Shown: in pieces, positions 1 through 6,420 of the stretch
Layout: every line of letters starts with the position of its first letter
How positions within the stretch are numbered: the stretch's first letter is position 1
NCBI GenBank assembly: GCA_002428205.1
Contig: DIUH01000226.1
Coordinates: 1 to 7,947, forward strand
DNA length: 7,947 nt
Reading direction: 5' to 3'
DNA from: Planctomycetaceae bacterium UBA6163
GTDB lineage: Bacteria; Planctomycetota; Planctomycetia; Pirellulales; Pirellulaceae
Program-made: the position numbers and the translations under genes
The notes under the pieces: generated by a model
The model's database searches: none
What the model saw: only the letters and a program-made list of their open reading frames with translations
What the model was told of the DNA's origin: nothing

Positions 1-60
1 CCCGCAATGATGGGTCCCGCAATGACGGGTCCCGCAATGATGGGACCTGGCATGATGGGA
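1..60 (+). repeat. Four tandem 15-bp in-frame repeats (PAMMG units)
   Basis: Four consecutive 15-base units lie at 1-15, 16-30, 31-45 and 46-60. The first three follow CCCGCAATGAYGGGW and the fourth is CCTGGCATGATGGGA. Each encodes one PAMMG, PAMTG or PGMMG pentapeptide. The array starts exactly at the window edge, so its real copy number is unknown. A 15-base unit keeps the frame whatever the copy number, so length variation between strains would not inactivate the gene. Confidence 0.85.
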
Positions 61-1233
61 CCTGGTCCCGTCAACGAATATCCGACGGGAGGCCCGTCGC
101 AGTATCCGACGGAATATCCGATGGCCGGTGGCCCCCAGGCCCCAGCGGCGTCATCGGAATCTGGCGAGATCATGCAAGCCAACTATGCCAACTGCGGGCC
201 GAACGGTTGTGGCCCAGCGATGGGTGGCATGCACAGTGGCGGAGTTTACATCCCGCCAGGTGGTGGTGTGCTGCCAGGCGGCATGATGATGCCAGCGGCT
301 CCGCCAACGGTTCAGGTTACCTTCGGGGCACCTGAATCGATGCGAATCCGTTATGACGTAACCGGCAGCGGGATGTTCGACAGCGATCCGTTGATCGTAC
401 CGGCACGCCAGAACTTTCCCCAAGGTGGCCTGTATCGTCTGAAGGTTACCAACATCCTTAATCGTGAAGGTGTCGAACTGTATCCGACGCTGGAGTTGGC
501 GTTTGCCAACCCACGCAGCGGTGCGTACTTGGCACACAATTCGATTCCGGTTCAGTTTACTCAAGAAGACTTTGACCAAGTCTTGACTGGCAACTTCGTC
601 ACCAAGGTGATTTACTTGCCAGATCCTGACTTTCAAGGACCAGCGCTTGCGGGCATTGATACGATTGTCAGCACTCGGCTTGATCCAGGAATCGATCCGA
701 TTGTCGAAGCCGACCGTCGCGGTTCGATCTTGGCGATCATTCGCCTGGGCGACAAAGACATCGAAATGGCTGGCGGAAACGAACGTGGCGCCGGTATGGT
801 TGGTGGCGGCATGATGGGCACCGGTATTGCCGGAATGCCCGTCCCGTTCGCACCATCGATGACAGAAGGTTGTGGCCCAGGTGGTCCAGGTGCAATGGGT
901 GGAAACCCGATGCCGCCAAGCTTGCCAGGCATGGTCGCTGGGATGACAGCACCGCAGTACGGAATGCCGATGTCGGGTACACCGATCGGATTGCCCGGAC
1001 CGCCGCACATCCCCTTGGGCAGCCCAGCTGGCTTGAAGAAGCATGTGATGCGTAACCATACGCCGATGCACATGCCGCAACCGGTCAGCAACGTCAAGAT
1101 CGACGTTCGCCAAGCACCGGGCCAAAGCTATCCGAACCCTGTCAGCCGGATTCATGTCACCGAACAGAACGTTCATCCGGGTATCCCGATGACACGTCCT
1201 GATCACGACCGAGCCAGCCAACGGGTTCACTAG
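1..1233 (+). CDS. Met/Gly/Pro-rich envelope protein, 5' partial, paralogue of the next gene
   Basis: The frame is open to the first base of the window and begins inside a repeat, with no signal peptide visible, so the true start most likely lies upstream; 410 codons are visible. Three parts can be seen. Residues 1 to about 100 are low-complexity, rich in Met, Gly and Pro, with PAMMG-type repeats, YPTGGP/YPTEYP motifs and a Cys pair (NCGPNGCGP). A compact domain follows from about 102 to 255 (from TVQVTFGAP through VTKVIYLPDP to AIIRLGDKDIE). A second Met/Gly/Pro-rich stretch then leads to a basic, His-containing C-terminus. Met makes up roughly 8% of the visible protein (about 32 residues). 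The compact domain is clearly related to the gene starting at 1410. Function is unknown; a secreted or surface role is inferred from composition and neighbours. The stop is TAG at 1231-1233. Confidence 0.85.
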   Translation, partial: PAMMGPAMTGPAMMGPGMMGPGPVNEYPTGGPSQYPTEYPMAGGPQAPAASSESGEIMQANYANCGPNGCGPAMGGMHSGGVYIPPGGGVLPGGMMMPAAPPTVQVTFGAPESMRIRYDVTGSGMFDSDPLIVPARQNFPQGGLYRLKVTNILNREGVELYPTLELAFANPRSGAYLAHNSIPVQFTQEDFDQVLTGNFVTKVIYLPDPDFQGPALAGIDTIVSTRLDPGIDPIVEADRRGSILAIIRLGDKDIEMAGGNERGAGMVGGGMMGTGIAGMPVPFAPSMTEGCGPGGPGAMGGNPMPPSLPGMVAGMTAPQYGMPMSGTPIGLPGPPHIPLGSPAGLKKHVMRNHTPMHMPQPVSNVKIDVRQAPGQSYPNPVSRIHVTEQNVHPGIPMTRPDHDRASQRVH

Positions 1234-1300
1234 GTCGCCCTGCGACAGACCGATGGCTGGTCCGCAATGAATCTTGTTCAAAGCGGATCGGCCAGACTTC

Positions 1301-1354
1301 GAAACGAAATCGACGCCGGGACCGCGGTAACCTCGGCCCGGCGTTGATCGTTTC
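1301..1354 (+). terminator. Long hairpin after the first gene, probable terminator
   Basis: The two arms pair almost completely. GAAACGA (1301-1307) pairs with TCGTTTC (1348-1354) and CGCCGGG (1314-1320) with CCCGGCG (1337-1343). Between them TCGA pairs with TTGA through one G-U wobble, leaving two A residues bulged. The interior CCG/CGG can extend the stem. There is only a short T-rich tail inside the right arm and no following T-run, so it may be a weak or bidirectional terminator or an mRNA-stabilising structure. It separates the two paralogous genes and overlaps a spurious TTG start at 1344. Confidence 0.55.
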
Positions 1355-1409
1355 AGGACTTCAGTTGCCTTGGCTGGGTAGTCGGGACAAAACTCGAAAG
1401 ACGATTCTC

Positions 1410-2264
1410 ATGCGATTCAACGGTAACGCAGCGACATTCCGCTCGCTTCCACTGGCCCGGCTGACATTCGCGTTGTGCGCCTTAGTCACCATTGTGCACT
1501 CAACCGACGTTTCGGCCCAATTCCCCGGCGGTGGTTTGCCACGTCCAGGCGGATCGGCGCTCAGCGGTGCGCCCAGCGGCGCAGCGGCCGGTTTGCATCG
1601 CATTCATTCGGCCGACAGCCTGCCCGGTGAAGTCGGCGGCGCGAGGCTGCAGCGTTGGGGAGCGGTCGCTGGATACTACCAACCGGTCGCGTTTCGAGGT
1701 CCCGGTTCGACCGCGTTTTCCCTAGGAATCGACGGTGTATTCCAACCCCCAATGCCTTCGCGAACACCACTCCACGCAGGCCTGTTGGTCGGTGGCGTGT
1801 ATCGGTTTCGTGTTACGTCAATCCCGGGCTTTGAGGGGGAAGAACTTTTTCCGACCATCGAAGTGATTGATCGCACTTACCCACCCCATCACTTGGCTGT
1901 GCGACATCCGATTCCGATCAACTTGGAATTGGACGACTTGCGCGACGCCCTGTCAGGCCGGATGGTGACCCGGGTGATCTACTTAGAAGATCCCTCATCG
2001 GCGGTTCCTCTGGACACAACGCCCGAGTCGGGAATCACGCTCGACATTCCTCCGTATCAAGACCCATTGCATGTCGCTGATACGCTTGGCAAACCGGTTG
2101 CGATCATTCGTATCGGATCCGTCACACCGCCGACGCACCAGTCGCTGATGCCGCAATTTTTCTTCGGCTATCCGCCCTGGGTAAGAATCGATACACCGGT
2201 CCAAGACGTCTCGTTTGACAACATCCCCACTGACCAACAGTCGGAATTCCCCGCGGTGCCCTAA
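1410..2264 (+). CDS. Secreted protein, paralogue of the preceding gene
   Basis: The encoded protein has 284 residues from ATG 1410. This start gives a standard Sec signal peptide: basic residues at 2, 11 and 17, a hydrophobic core (LTFALCALVTIV) and a likely signal peptidase I site after VSA (residue 36). A TTG at 1344 would add 22 residues, lies inside the upstream hairpin and spoils the signal peptide, so it was not used. After a short Gly/Pro-rich linker, residues about 90-240 match the core of the preceding gene: GVYRFRVT against GLYRLKVT, LFPTIE against LYPTLE, MVTRVIYLEDP against FVTKVIYLPDP, and AIIRIGS against AIIRLGD. An ungapped hand alignment over 67 positions gives about 26 identities. 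It lacks the Met-rich tails of its neighbour. Function is unknown; an exported envelope protein is inferred. The DUF11 lipoprotein gene follows about 88 bases later, so co-transcription is possible. Confidence 0.85.
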   Translation: MRFNGNAATFRSLPLARLTFALCALVTIVHSTDVSAQFPGGGLPRPGGSALSGAPSGAAAGLHRIHSADSLPGEVGGARLQRWGAVAGYYQPVAFRGPGSTAFSLGIDGVFQPPMPSRTPLHAGLLVGGVYRFRVTSIPGFEGEELFPTIEVIDRTYPPHHLAVRHPIPINLELDDLRDALSGRMVTRVIYLEDPSSAVPLDTTPESGITLDIPPYQDPLHVADTLGKPVAIIRIGSVTPPTHQSLMPQFFFGYPPWVRIDTPVQDVSFDNIPTDQQSEFPAVP

Positions 2265-2352
2265 CTTTATTTTGCGACTGGTATTCGAGAACACCCGTTG
2301 CACAGCGATAAGATCTTTCATAGCCATGACCCGATGCTTGCCGGTGGATACG

Positions 2353-3819
2353 ATGCGAAACCTTATGACCCGTCGTTCCAATCTGATTGTGACACGCAAT
2401 CGATGCATCGTGTGGATTTGCATCGTGTGGATTGTTGGGTTGGTCCCAATCGTGGGCTGTGCGACTGGGCCCAAGACGATTCGTCTGTCCAACGCATTTG
2501 CCCCGGCGGCAAACGCTGCGGTGGACCGAACCGAAGTTGTGGGAAATGGAAATTCTTATAACTTGCCTGGCCAAACCGCACCAGTTACAGCCACACCGGT
2601 TATATCTGCTCAGATACCATCTCAAAACGTGATTCCGGTAACCTATGAAGAACGGTTTTCCGACCAATCCGCCGTACAGCCAGGAACGTCGGTGCGAGTT
2701 GGTGACGAAGCCTTCGGCGACACGATCACGGCGACACCAGTCGGATTGCGTCACGGTGGGCCGTTGCGACAAATGCTTGCCGGAGGTCCGAACGGTTCGT
2801 GTCAAACGCCGGGTTGTAATCAGGGTTGCCTGAACTGCGCACCGGGAGCCTTTGGCGATCAAGCTTGCGGACCTGCCGGCATGATGTTGCCGATGATTCC
2901 TAACCCACAGGGGATCGATGGCAACGAGTTTCTTTGCAACGGTGGCGATCAGTTGCCCAAAGCTCGCGCACGCGTTGGCGACCAGATCGTCGGTGTTGAA
3001 GTCGAAGACACCGTTGCGCGCTACACCACCGTGCGCGGCGAAACACACGTCACACCCAGCAACCGGGTTTGCGTCTATGCCCCGCGATTCGGCTCGGTTC
3101 GACGAGTGACCGGCGCGGACATCGGCGAACTTGCTGTTGGCCCGCACAAGATGCTGCATCGTGACACACCGATCGGTGTCGATTACGACGAACCCGGTTT
3201 GGCTGTGACAGGGCGAGATTTACCGATTCGCAACGACTTGATCCGCGGCCCCGATGCGATGCGAGCGAGGGATCGTGGCGTGCCGGTCGAAAACGTGTTG
3301 CAACCGCAAATGGCCGAAGACGTGTTGGCATTGTTGGCCAATCTATCGATCATGAACCGAGGCATCCTGATCAAAGACGATTTGCCGATCATCGTGATTG
3401 GCGATCAAGCGGCAACGATCTGGTCGGTCGATCAAGAAGTGGTGGTCGCCGTTGCGGGCGAAGTCGCTGCGGCCGTTACGCGTGACCAAACGGCACGTGA
3501 ACTGGTGGTTTATGAACTGCCCAACGGCCGCTTGAGGATTTGCAAGGTTGCCGATCGCGGCGACGCCCTGCCAGGCGAAATCGTGACTTTCATGTTGCGA
3601 GTCGACAACGTTGGCGACTCACCGCTGAGCGAAATTGTGCTGACCGACAGCCTGTCGGCGAGATTGCAATATGTCCCAGAGAGTCAAAAGAACACCGTTG
3701 ATGCGGAGTTCTCGACCAGCGTGAACGACGACAATTCGCTGCGAATGACCTGGAAGTTCCCACACGAATTGAAGGTCGGCGAAGGGACAACCATTGAGTT
3801 CAAGTGCAAGGTTCGATAG
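2353..3819 (+). CDS. Cys-containing DUF11-domain lipoprotein
   Basis: The protein is 488 residues from ATG 2353. That start has a GGTGG sequence 7 bases upstream and gives a compact lipoprotein signal: Arg-rich n-region, hydrophobic core and lipobox IVGC with the lipidated Cys at 36. ATG 2326 is an alternative; the frame is also open to TTG 2215, but that would overlap the previous gene and push the signal inward. Cysteines cluster at 150, 155, 159, 162 and 172, with others at 195, 240, 397 and 485. A region from about 190 to 250 (FLCNGGDQLP to VCVYAPRFGSVR) looks like a domain I associate with planctomycete proteins. The last 95 residues (about 395-488) fit the DUF11 (TIGR01451-type) beta-sandwich repeat: GDALPGEIVTFMLRVDNVGD, then IVLTDSLSARLQYV. 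DUF11 domains occur in surface proteins, including the chlamydial cysteine-rich outer membrane protein OmcB. A structural role at the outer membrane is inferred. Confidence 0.85.
   Translation: MRNLMTRRSNLIVTRNRCIVWICIVWIVGLVPIVGCATGPKTIRLSNAFAPAANAAVDRTEVVGNGNSYNLPGQTAPVTATPVISAQIPSQNVIPVTYEERFSDQSAVQPGTSVRVGDEAFGDTITATPVGLRHGGPLRQMLAGGPNGSCQTPGCNQGCLNCAPGAFGDQACGPAGMMLPMIPNPQGIDGNEFLCNGGDQLPKARARVGDQIVGVEVEDTVARYTTVRGETHVTPSNRVCVYAPRFGSVRRVTGADIGELAVGPHKMLHRDTPIGVDYDEPGLAVTGRDLPIRNDLIRGPDAMRARDRGVPVENVLQPQMAEDVLALLANLSIMNRGILIKDDLPIIVIGDQAATIWSVDQEVVVAVAGEVAAAVTRDQTARELVVYELPNGRLRICKVADRGDALPGEIVTFMLRVDNVGDSPLSEIVLTDSLSARLQYVPESQKNTVDAEFSTSVNDDNSLRMTWKFPHELKVGEGTTIEFKCKVR
2404..2433 (+). 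repeat. Perfect 15-bp tandem duplication in the lipoprotein signal peptide
   Basis: TGCATCGTGTGGATT occurs twice back to back with no mismatch (2404-2418 and 2419-2433). It is exactly in codon phase and encodes CIVWI-CIVWI, residues 18-27 of the lipoprotein, so the duplication builds much of the hydrophobic core of the signal peptide. Confidence 0.9.
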
Positions 3820-3852
3820 CCAAAGGCCATTGAACGCTCAAAAGGCCGGACT

Positions 3853-3892
3853 GACACCATCGCCTGGGCGATCGATTCGTTAGAATGGTGTC
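3853..3892 (+). other. Hairpin after the DUF11 gene, possible terminator
   Basis: GACACCAT (3853-3860) pairs perfectly with ATGGTGTC (3885-3892), with a small inner CGC/GCG stem at 3861-3870. No T-run follows directly; a T-rich patch comes about 10 bases later (TTCCTTTTT). The right arm contains TAGAAT (3881-3886), which resembles a sigma-70 -10 element for the next gene, but no convincing -35 is seen at the right distance. Its role is undecided. Confidence 0.4.
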
Positions 3893-3947
3893 GCATTAAG
3901 TCGTTCCTTTTTGCGACGCTGTTTTTGCGGCCCTGAATGATAGTCGT

Positions 3948-4709
3948 ATGGTCGATCGTTGCTTATCGCTGGCTGTTGCCGTCATCGTTTTCATTCCGGC
4001 GTGCTCGTGCTCACGGTCACGCGACGACTTGGATTATGACTTTGAAGTCGAGCAGACCTGGGTAACCGATGACTTTGGCGGCACGATTGTGCAGTTCGCC
4101 TCGGTGCCCTACCGGCCGCAAAATACGGCACTCTTGCGTGCAGAAGTCGTGACCGCAGGGCGAGTCGATTCACGATCGGTTTTGGAACTGGGAAGCGGAA
4201 CCGGTTACTTCGCGATCCAGTGCGCGACCGAAGGGGCTAAGCAGGTCGTTTTGCTGGTAACCGATCGTGCGACGCACGCCTGTGTGCGATACAACGTCGC
4301 CGTTGCCATGCAGGACATGGTGATCGAAAGTCGCTTGGTTGACTCCGGTGTTGACTCGGTTTTGGCTGCGATCGCGCCGAAAGATCAGTTCGATTATGTG
4401 GTCGTGAATACCGAAATGACGCTGGACGACGCCTTGATCCACTCGGCGATCGAAAAGTTACCAAATTGGCTGCGGGGCGGCGGCAAAGGGTGGGTGATTT
4501 GTGAAAATCAACCGGTCATCGATTTAGTCACCTCACGTTGTCAATCGCTGGGGTTTGACGTCGAAGTGATGCAATACACCGACCCGGCGGCAATGGTTGA
4601 TCCCGAGGGCTTTCCGCAAACGTTGCAGATCGATCCCTTCACGCCGGCGGCCAAGGCAATTGGAAACGATGCGGCGATCGGCGGGGAGTCTGGCGATGAC
4701 GGGAACTAA
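3948..4709 (+). CDS. SAM-dependent methyltransferase-fold protein with lipoprotein-like N-terminus
   Basis: The protein is 253 residues from ATG 3948. Residues 78-88 (VLELGSGTGYF) are a clear motif I, the glycine-rich S-adenosylmethionine-binding loop of class I methyltransferases. An acidic residue after the second strand is offered by D106, and F148-E156 (FDYVVVNTE) sits where PrmA/PrmC-like enzymes carry D-x-x-x-NPP. Here that motif is NTE, so substrate and activity cannot be assigned. The upstream YRPQNTALLRAE segment fits the N-terminal helix of such domains. The first 21 residues are hydrophobic and end in IPACSC, which reads as a lipoprotein or Sec signal. This is odd, because methyltransferases use cytosolic SAM. 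A TTG at 4029 (residue 28) would give a cytosolic form, but neither start has a strong ribosome binding site. It could also be a membrane-anchored cytoplasmic enzyme or a non-catalytic relative. Confidence 0.8.
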   Translation: MVDRCLSLAVAVIVFIPACSCSRSRDDLDYDFEVEQTWVTDDFGGTIVQFASVPYRPQNTALLRAEVVTAGRVDSRSVLELGSGTGYFAIQCATEGAKQVVLLVTDRATHACVRYNVAVAMQDMVIESRLVDSGVDSVLAAIAPKDQFDYVVVNTEMTLDDALIHSAIEKLPNWLRGGGKGWVICENQPVIDLVTSRCQSLGFDVEVMQYTDPAAMVDPEGFPQTLQIDPFTPAAKAIGNDAAIGGESGDDGN

Positions 4710-4735
4710 AATTCGTTCGGGTAGTCGGACGAATT
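4710..4735 (+). other. Hairpin abutting the methyltransferase stop codon
   Basis: AATTCGTTC (4710-4718) pairs with GGACGAATT (4727-4735) over nine base pairs, one of them a T-G wobble, with an 8-base loop. It starts on the base after the TAA stop. There is no T-run, so it may be a weak terminator or a 3'-end stabiliser. The remaining bases up to the next gene (4736-4861) hold no other structure that I can see. Confidence 0.4.
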
Positions 4736-4861
4736 GACTGTCCGCTCTATGATGTCGATACCCATTCGCTTCGCCGTGGACTCTGCTTCCCGGAAAAACG
4801 CGCGGGGAATCGATTTTCTAGTTCGCTTTGCTGTCCCTTCCGCTGTCCTGGATTGATCCGC

Positions 4862-5839
4862 GTGTCGACTTGTTTAGTTACCGGCGGTGCCGGCTTTATC
4901 GGTTCGCACCTGACCGAGCGTTTACTGTCCCGAGGCGATTCGGTGATTGTCGTCGACGACTTGTCGACCGGTCAGCGAAAGAATCTGGCGTCGATGCAAT
5001 CGCATCCAAACCTGGAATCGATCGAGGGCTCGGTTGCCGATCCTGGCTTGGTTGCCGAATTGGTCGATCGGGCCGACGTCGTCTATCACTTGGCTGCGGC
5101 GGTCGGCGTGGCGCTGATCGCCAAACAACCGATTCAGACGATCGAGCGGAACATCTTCCCGACCAAACTGATTTTGGAACGTTTGGGACATCGGGTGTCA
5201 CAAGGGAAAAAGGTCCCCTGTTTTATTGCCAGCACTAGCGAAGTGTATGGCAAGAACCCCAAAGAAGTGTGGTGCGAAGAAGACGATTTGGTGTTCGGTT
5301 CAACGACCAAGCCGCGATGGAGCTATGGGGTTTCTAAAGCGATCGACGAATTTTTAGCGTTGGCGTTTTATAATGAAATTGGCTTGCCGGTTGTGATCGG
5401 AAGGTTCTTTAACGTCGTCGGCCCGCGACAAACGGGTGCTTATGGAATGGTATTACCGAGGTTTGTGCAAGCGGCGCTGGAAGGACGCCCCTTGGTGGTG
5501 CATGATGACGGGCGGCAATTGCGCTGTTTTGCTCACGTTTCTGATGTCGTTGGCGCGGTGATCGATTTGGTCGATACAGCCCAAACGGCAGGTCGGGTTT
5601 ACAACATCGGCAGCGACCAACCGGTTTCGATCCTTGAACTTGCCCAGCGAGTGATTGAGCGGGTTAATCCTGCCGCGACGATCGAGTTTCAATCCTACTC
5701 AGCGGCTTATGACGAAACGTTTGAGGACATTCGCCGTCGAGTTCCGGATCTGACGCGGATCAGCCAGGCGATCGGATTTCGTCCGACTTATACGCTGGAT
5801 CAAATCATTGATTCGGTCGCGGAATCGATGCGCAGTTAA
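4862..5839 (+). CDS. NAD-dependent epimerase/dehydratase, UDP-glucuronate decarboxylase-like
   Basis: The protein is 325 residues from GTG 4862, a start that gives MSTCLVTGGAGFIGSHL and has GGA about 10 bases upstream; TTG 4853 is possible but leaves no room for a ribosome binding site. It is an extended short-chain dehydrogenase/reductase. TGGAGFIG (7-14) is the Rossmann dinucleotide loop, D32/D33 end the second strand and favour NAD, and HLAA follows. STSEVYG (124-130) and Y155-x3-K159 form the active site, followed by GRFFNVVGPRQ (180-190) and a substrate-side GRQLRCF. The Ser-Glu pair in STSEVYG and an Arg-rich RRRVPD near the C-terminus resemble UDP-glucuronate/UDP-xylose synthase and ArnA decarboxylases, where Glu and Arg assist decarboxylation. 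The substrate is not proven; 4-epimerase activity remains possible. A role in making sugar nucleotides for envelope polysaccharide in the cytoplasm is inferred. No partner glycosyltransferase is in the window. Confidence 0.9.
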   Translation: MSTCLVTGGAGFIGSHLTERLLSRGDSVIVVDDLSTGQRKNLASMQSHPNLESIEGSVADPGLVAELVDRADVVYHLAAAVGVALIAKQPIQTIERNIFPTKLILERLGHRVSQGKKVPCFIASTSEVYGKNPKEVWCEEDDLVFGSTTKPRWSYGVSKAIDEFLALAFYNEIGLPVVIGRFFNVVGPRQTGAYGMVLPRFVQAALEGRPLVVHDDGRQLRCFAHVSDVVGAVIDLVDTAQTAGRVYNIGSDQPVSILELAQRVIERVNPAATIEFQSYSAAYDETFEDIRRRVPDLTRISQAIGFRPTYTLDQIIDSVAESMRS

Positions 5840-6226
5840 TTTTTAGTCGGGGTCGTCGGGGCTGTGATGATTGTGACGATCAGCCAAAAAAGATGATTTA
5901 CGAAATATATCCAGCGTTGAAGGCATCCGGCCGGCAGTCCGCTGCTTAAAAACGCGACTTTTTTCTGCTTTTCCCTAATGCGAGCGACCAATTCGCAGCA
6001 CACCGACAGGCAGTGGACAATTATTTTCTTTGTTTTGACTGTTGGAAAATCTGTCCTAGTTTCTTGATAGAACTGGCCCGCTAATCGAGCGATCGATGGG
6101 GGTTAGCTTGATGAACGATCTCACCGCATCGCAGTCCTGTACCTACCGGCAATGCGAGGCGAAGTGATCGCAGTCGAGTCGTTCTAATTGCCGGCGGTCG
6201 TGTTTGACCGTGGTTACTTTCGACCC
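5840..6226 (+). other. Intergenic region and probable pilin leader
   Basis: Roughly 390 bases without a convincing gene. The first part holds a weak GGCTG/CAGCC hairpin (5860-5885) followed by A residues, which is not a + strand terminator. An A/T-rich stretch at about 6021-6070 is the best promoter candidate. Downstream of it are a GCTAATC/GGTTAGC stem (6080-6107), a possible 18-codon reading frame (6111-6167), a direct repeat ATCGCAGTC (6128 and 6167) and a CGGTC/GACCG stem (6195-6210) just before the pilin ribosome binding site. No known riboswitch class was recognised. Confidence 0.5.
6035..6062 (+). promoter_or_regulatory. Possible sigma-70 promoter for the pilin gene
   Basis: TTGACT (6035-6040) is a good -35 hexamer, followed after 16 bases by TAGTTT (6057-6062), a mediocre -10. 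It lies in the most A/T-rich part of the gap and would give a 5' leader of roughly 170 bases. Planctomycete promoters are poorly defined, so this is tentative. Confidence 0.3.
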
Positions 6227-6232
6227 AAGAGG
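6227..6232 (+). promoter_or_regulatory. Strong ribosome binding site of the pilin gene
   Basis: AAGAGG, extended to AAGAGGAA, lies 8 bases before ATG 6241. It is the clearest Shine-Dalgarno sequence in the window, fits a highly expressed pilin, and fixes the start. Confidence 0.8.
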
Positions 6233-6240
6233 AATATCCT

Positions 6241-6420
6241 ATGAAGAGCTTCGCAACTAAGATCGTTGACTTCCTGAAAGAAGAAGACGGACCGACCGCT
6301 GTTGAGTACGCGGTTATGTTGGCATTGATCGTTGTCGTATGTATCGGTGCCGTTCAGTCGATCGGTAACAACGCATCGGCTAAATTCACCGAAGTCGCTG
6401 GCGCGATTGGTGGTAACTGA
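6241..6420 (+). CDS. flp: Flp/Fap-type (type IVb) pilin
   Basis: This short gene encodes 59 residues. The sequence shows a class III prepilin leader of 17 residues ending in Gly, then the processing motif G/PTAVEY with Glu at +5 and Tyr at +6 of the mature pilin (E22, Y23). A single hydrophobic helix follows (AVMLALIVVVCIGAV, about 24-38), then a short polar tail ending GGN. These are the hallmarks of the Flp/Fap pilin family, whose members are typically 50-70 residues. The mature 42-residue pilin would polymerise into a Tad/Flp pilus used for surface attachment. The probable processing enzyme is encoded 273 bases downstream. A strong ribosome binding site and a separate terminator suggest high, independent expression. 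The rest of the Tad machinery is not in the window. Confidence 0.95.
   Translation: MKSFATKIVDFLKEEDGPTAVEYAVMLALIVVVCIGAVQSIGNNASAKFTEVAGAIGGN

Noticed and set aside
151..1281. Long open frame (376 codons) on the minus strand opposite the first gene
   Set aside because: It mirrors the codon bias of the + strand gene, has no recognisable domain, and the + strand frame has a clear paralogue next door.
2215..2352. Longer N-terminus for the DUF11 lipoprotein from TTG 2215
   Set aside because: It overlaps the end of the preceding gene and would place the lipoprotein signal about 50 residues inside the protein.
2122..3159. Minus-strand open frame of 345 codons under the DUF11 lipoprotein gene
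   Set aside because: It spans two well-supported + strand genes and their gap, and its translation is an arginine/histidine/cysteine-rich jumble typical of antisense frames.
5860..5891. GGCTG/CAGCC hairpin followed by AAAAAA as a terminator of the epimerase gene
   Set aside because: On the + strand the run is A rather than T, and on the minus strand it lies on the wrong side of the stem; the stem is only 5 base pairs.
5881..5970. Possible cyclic-di-GMP (GEMM) riboswitch suggested by A-rich and CCGGCC segments upstream of the pilin
   Set aside because: The conserved core elements and tetraloop-receptor arrangement are not present; only short, unrelated similarities.
6071..6090. Sigma-54 promoter at TGGCCCGCTAATCG
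   Set aside because: The -24 element is imperfect and no TTGCA-like -12 element occurs at the required spacing.
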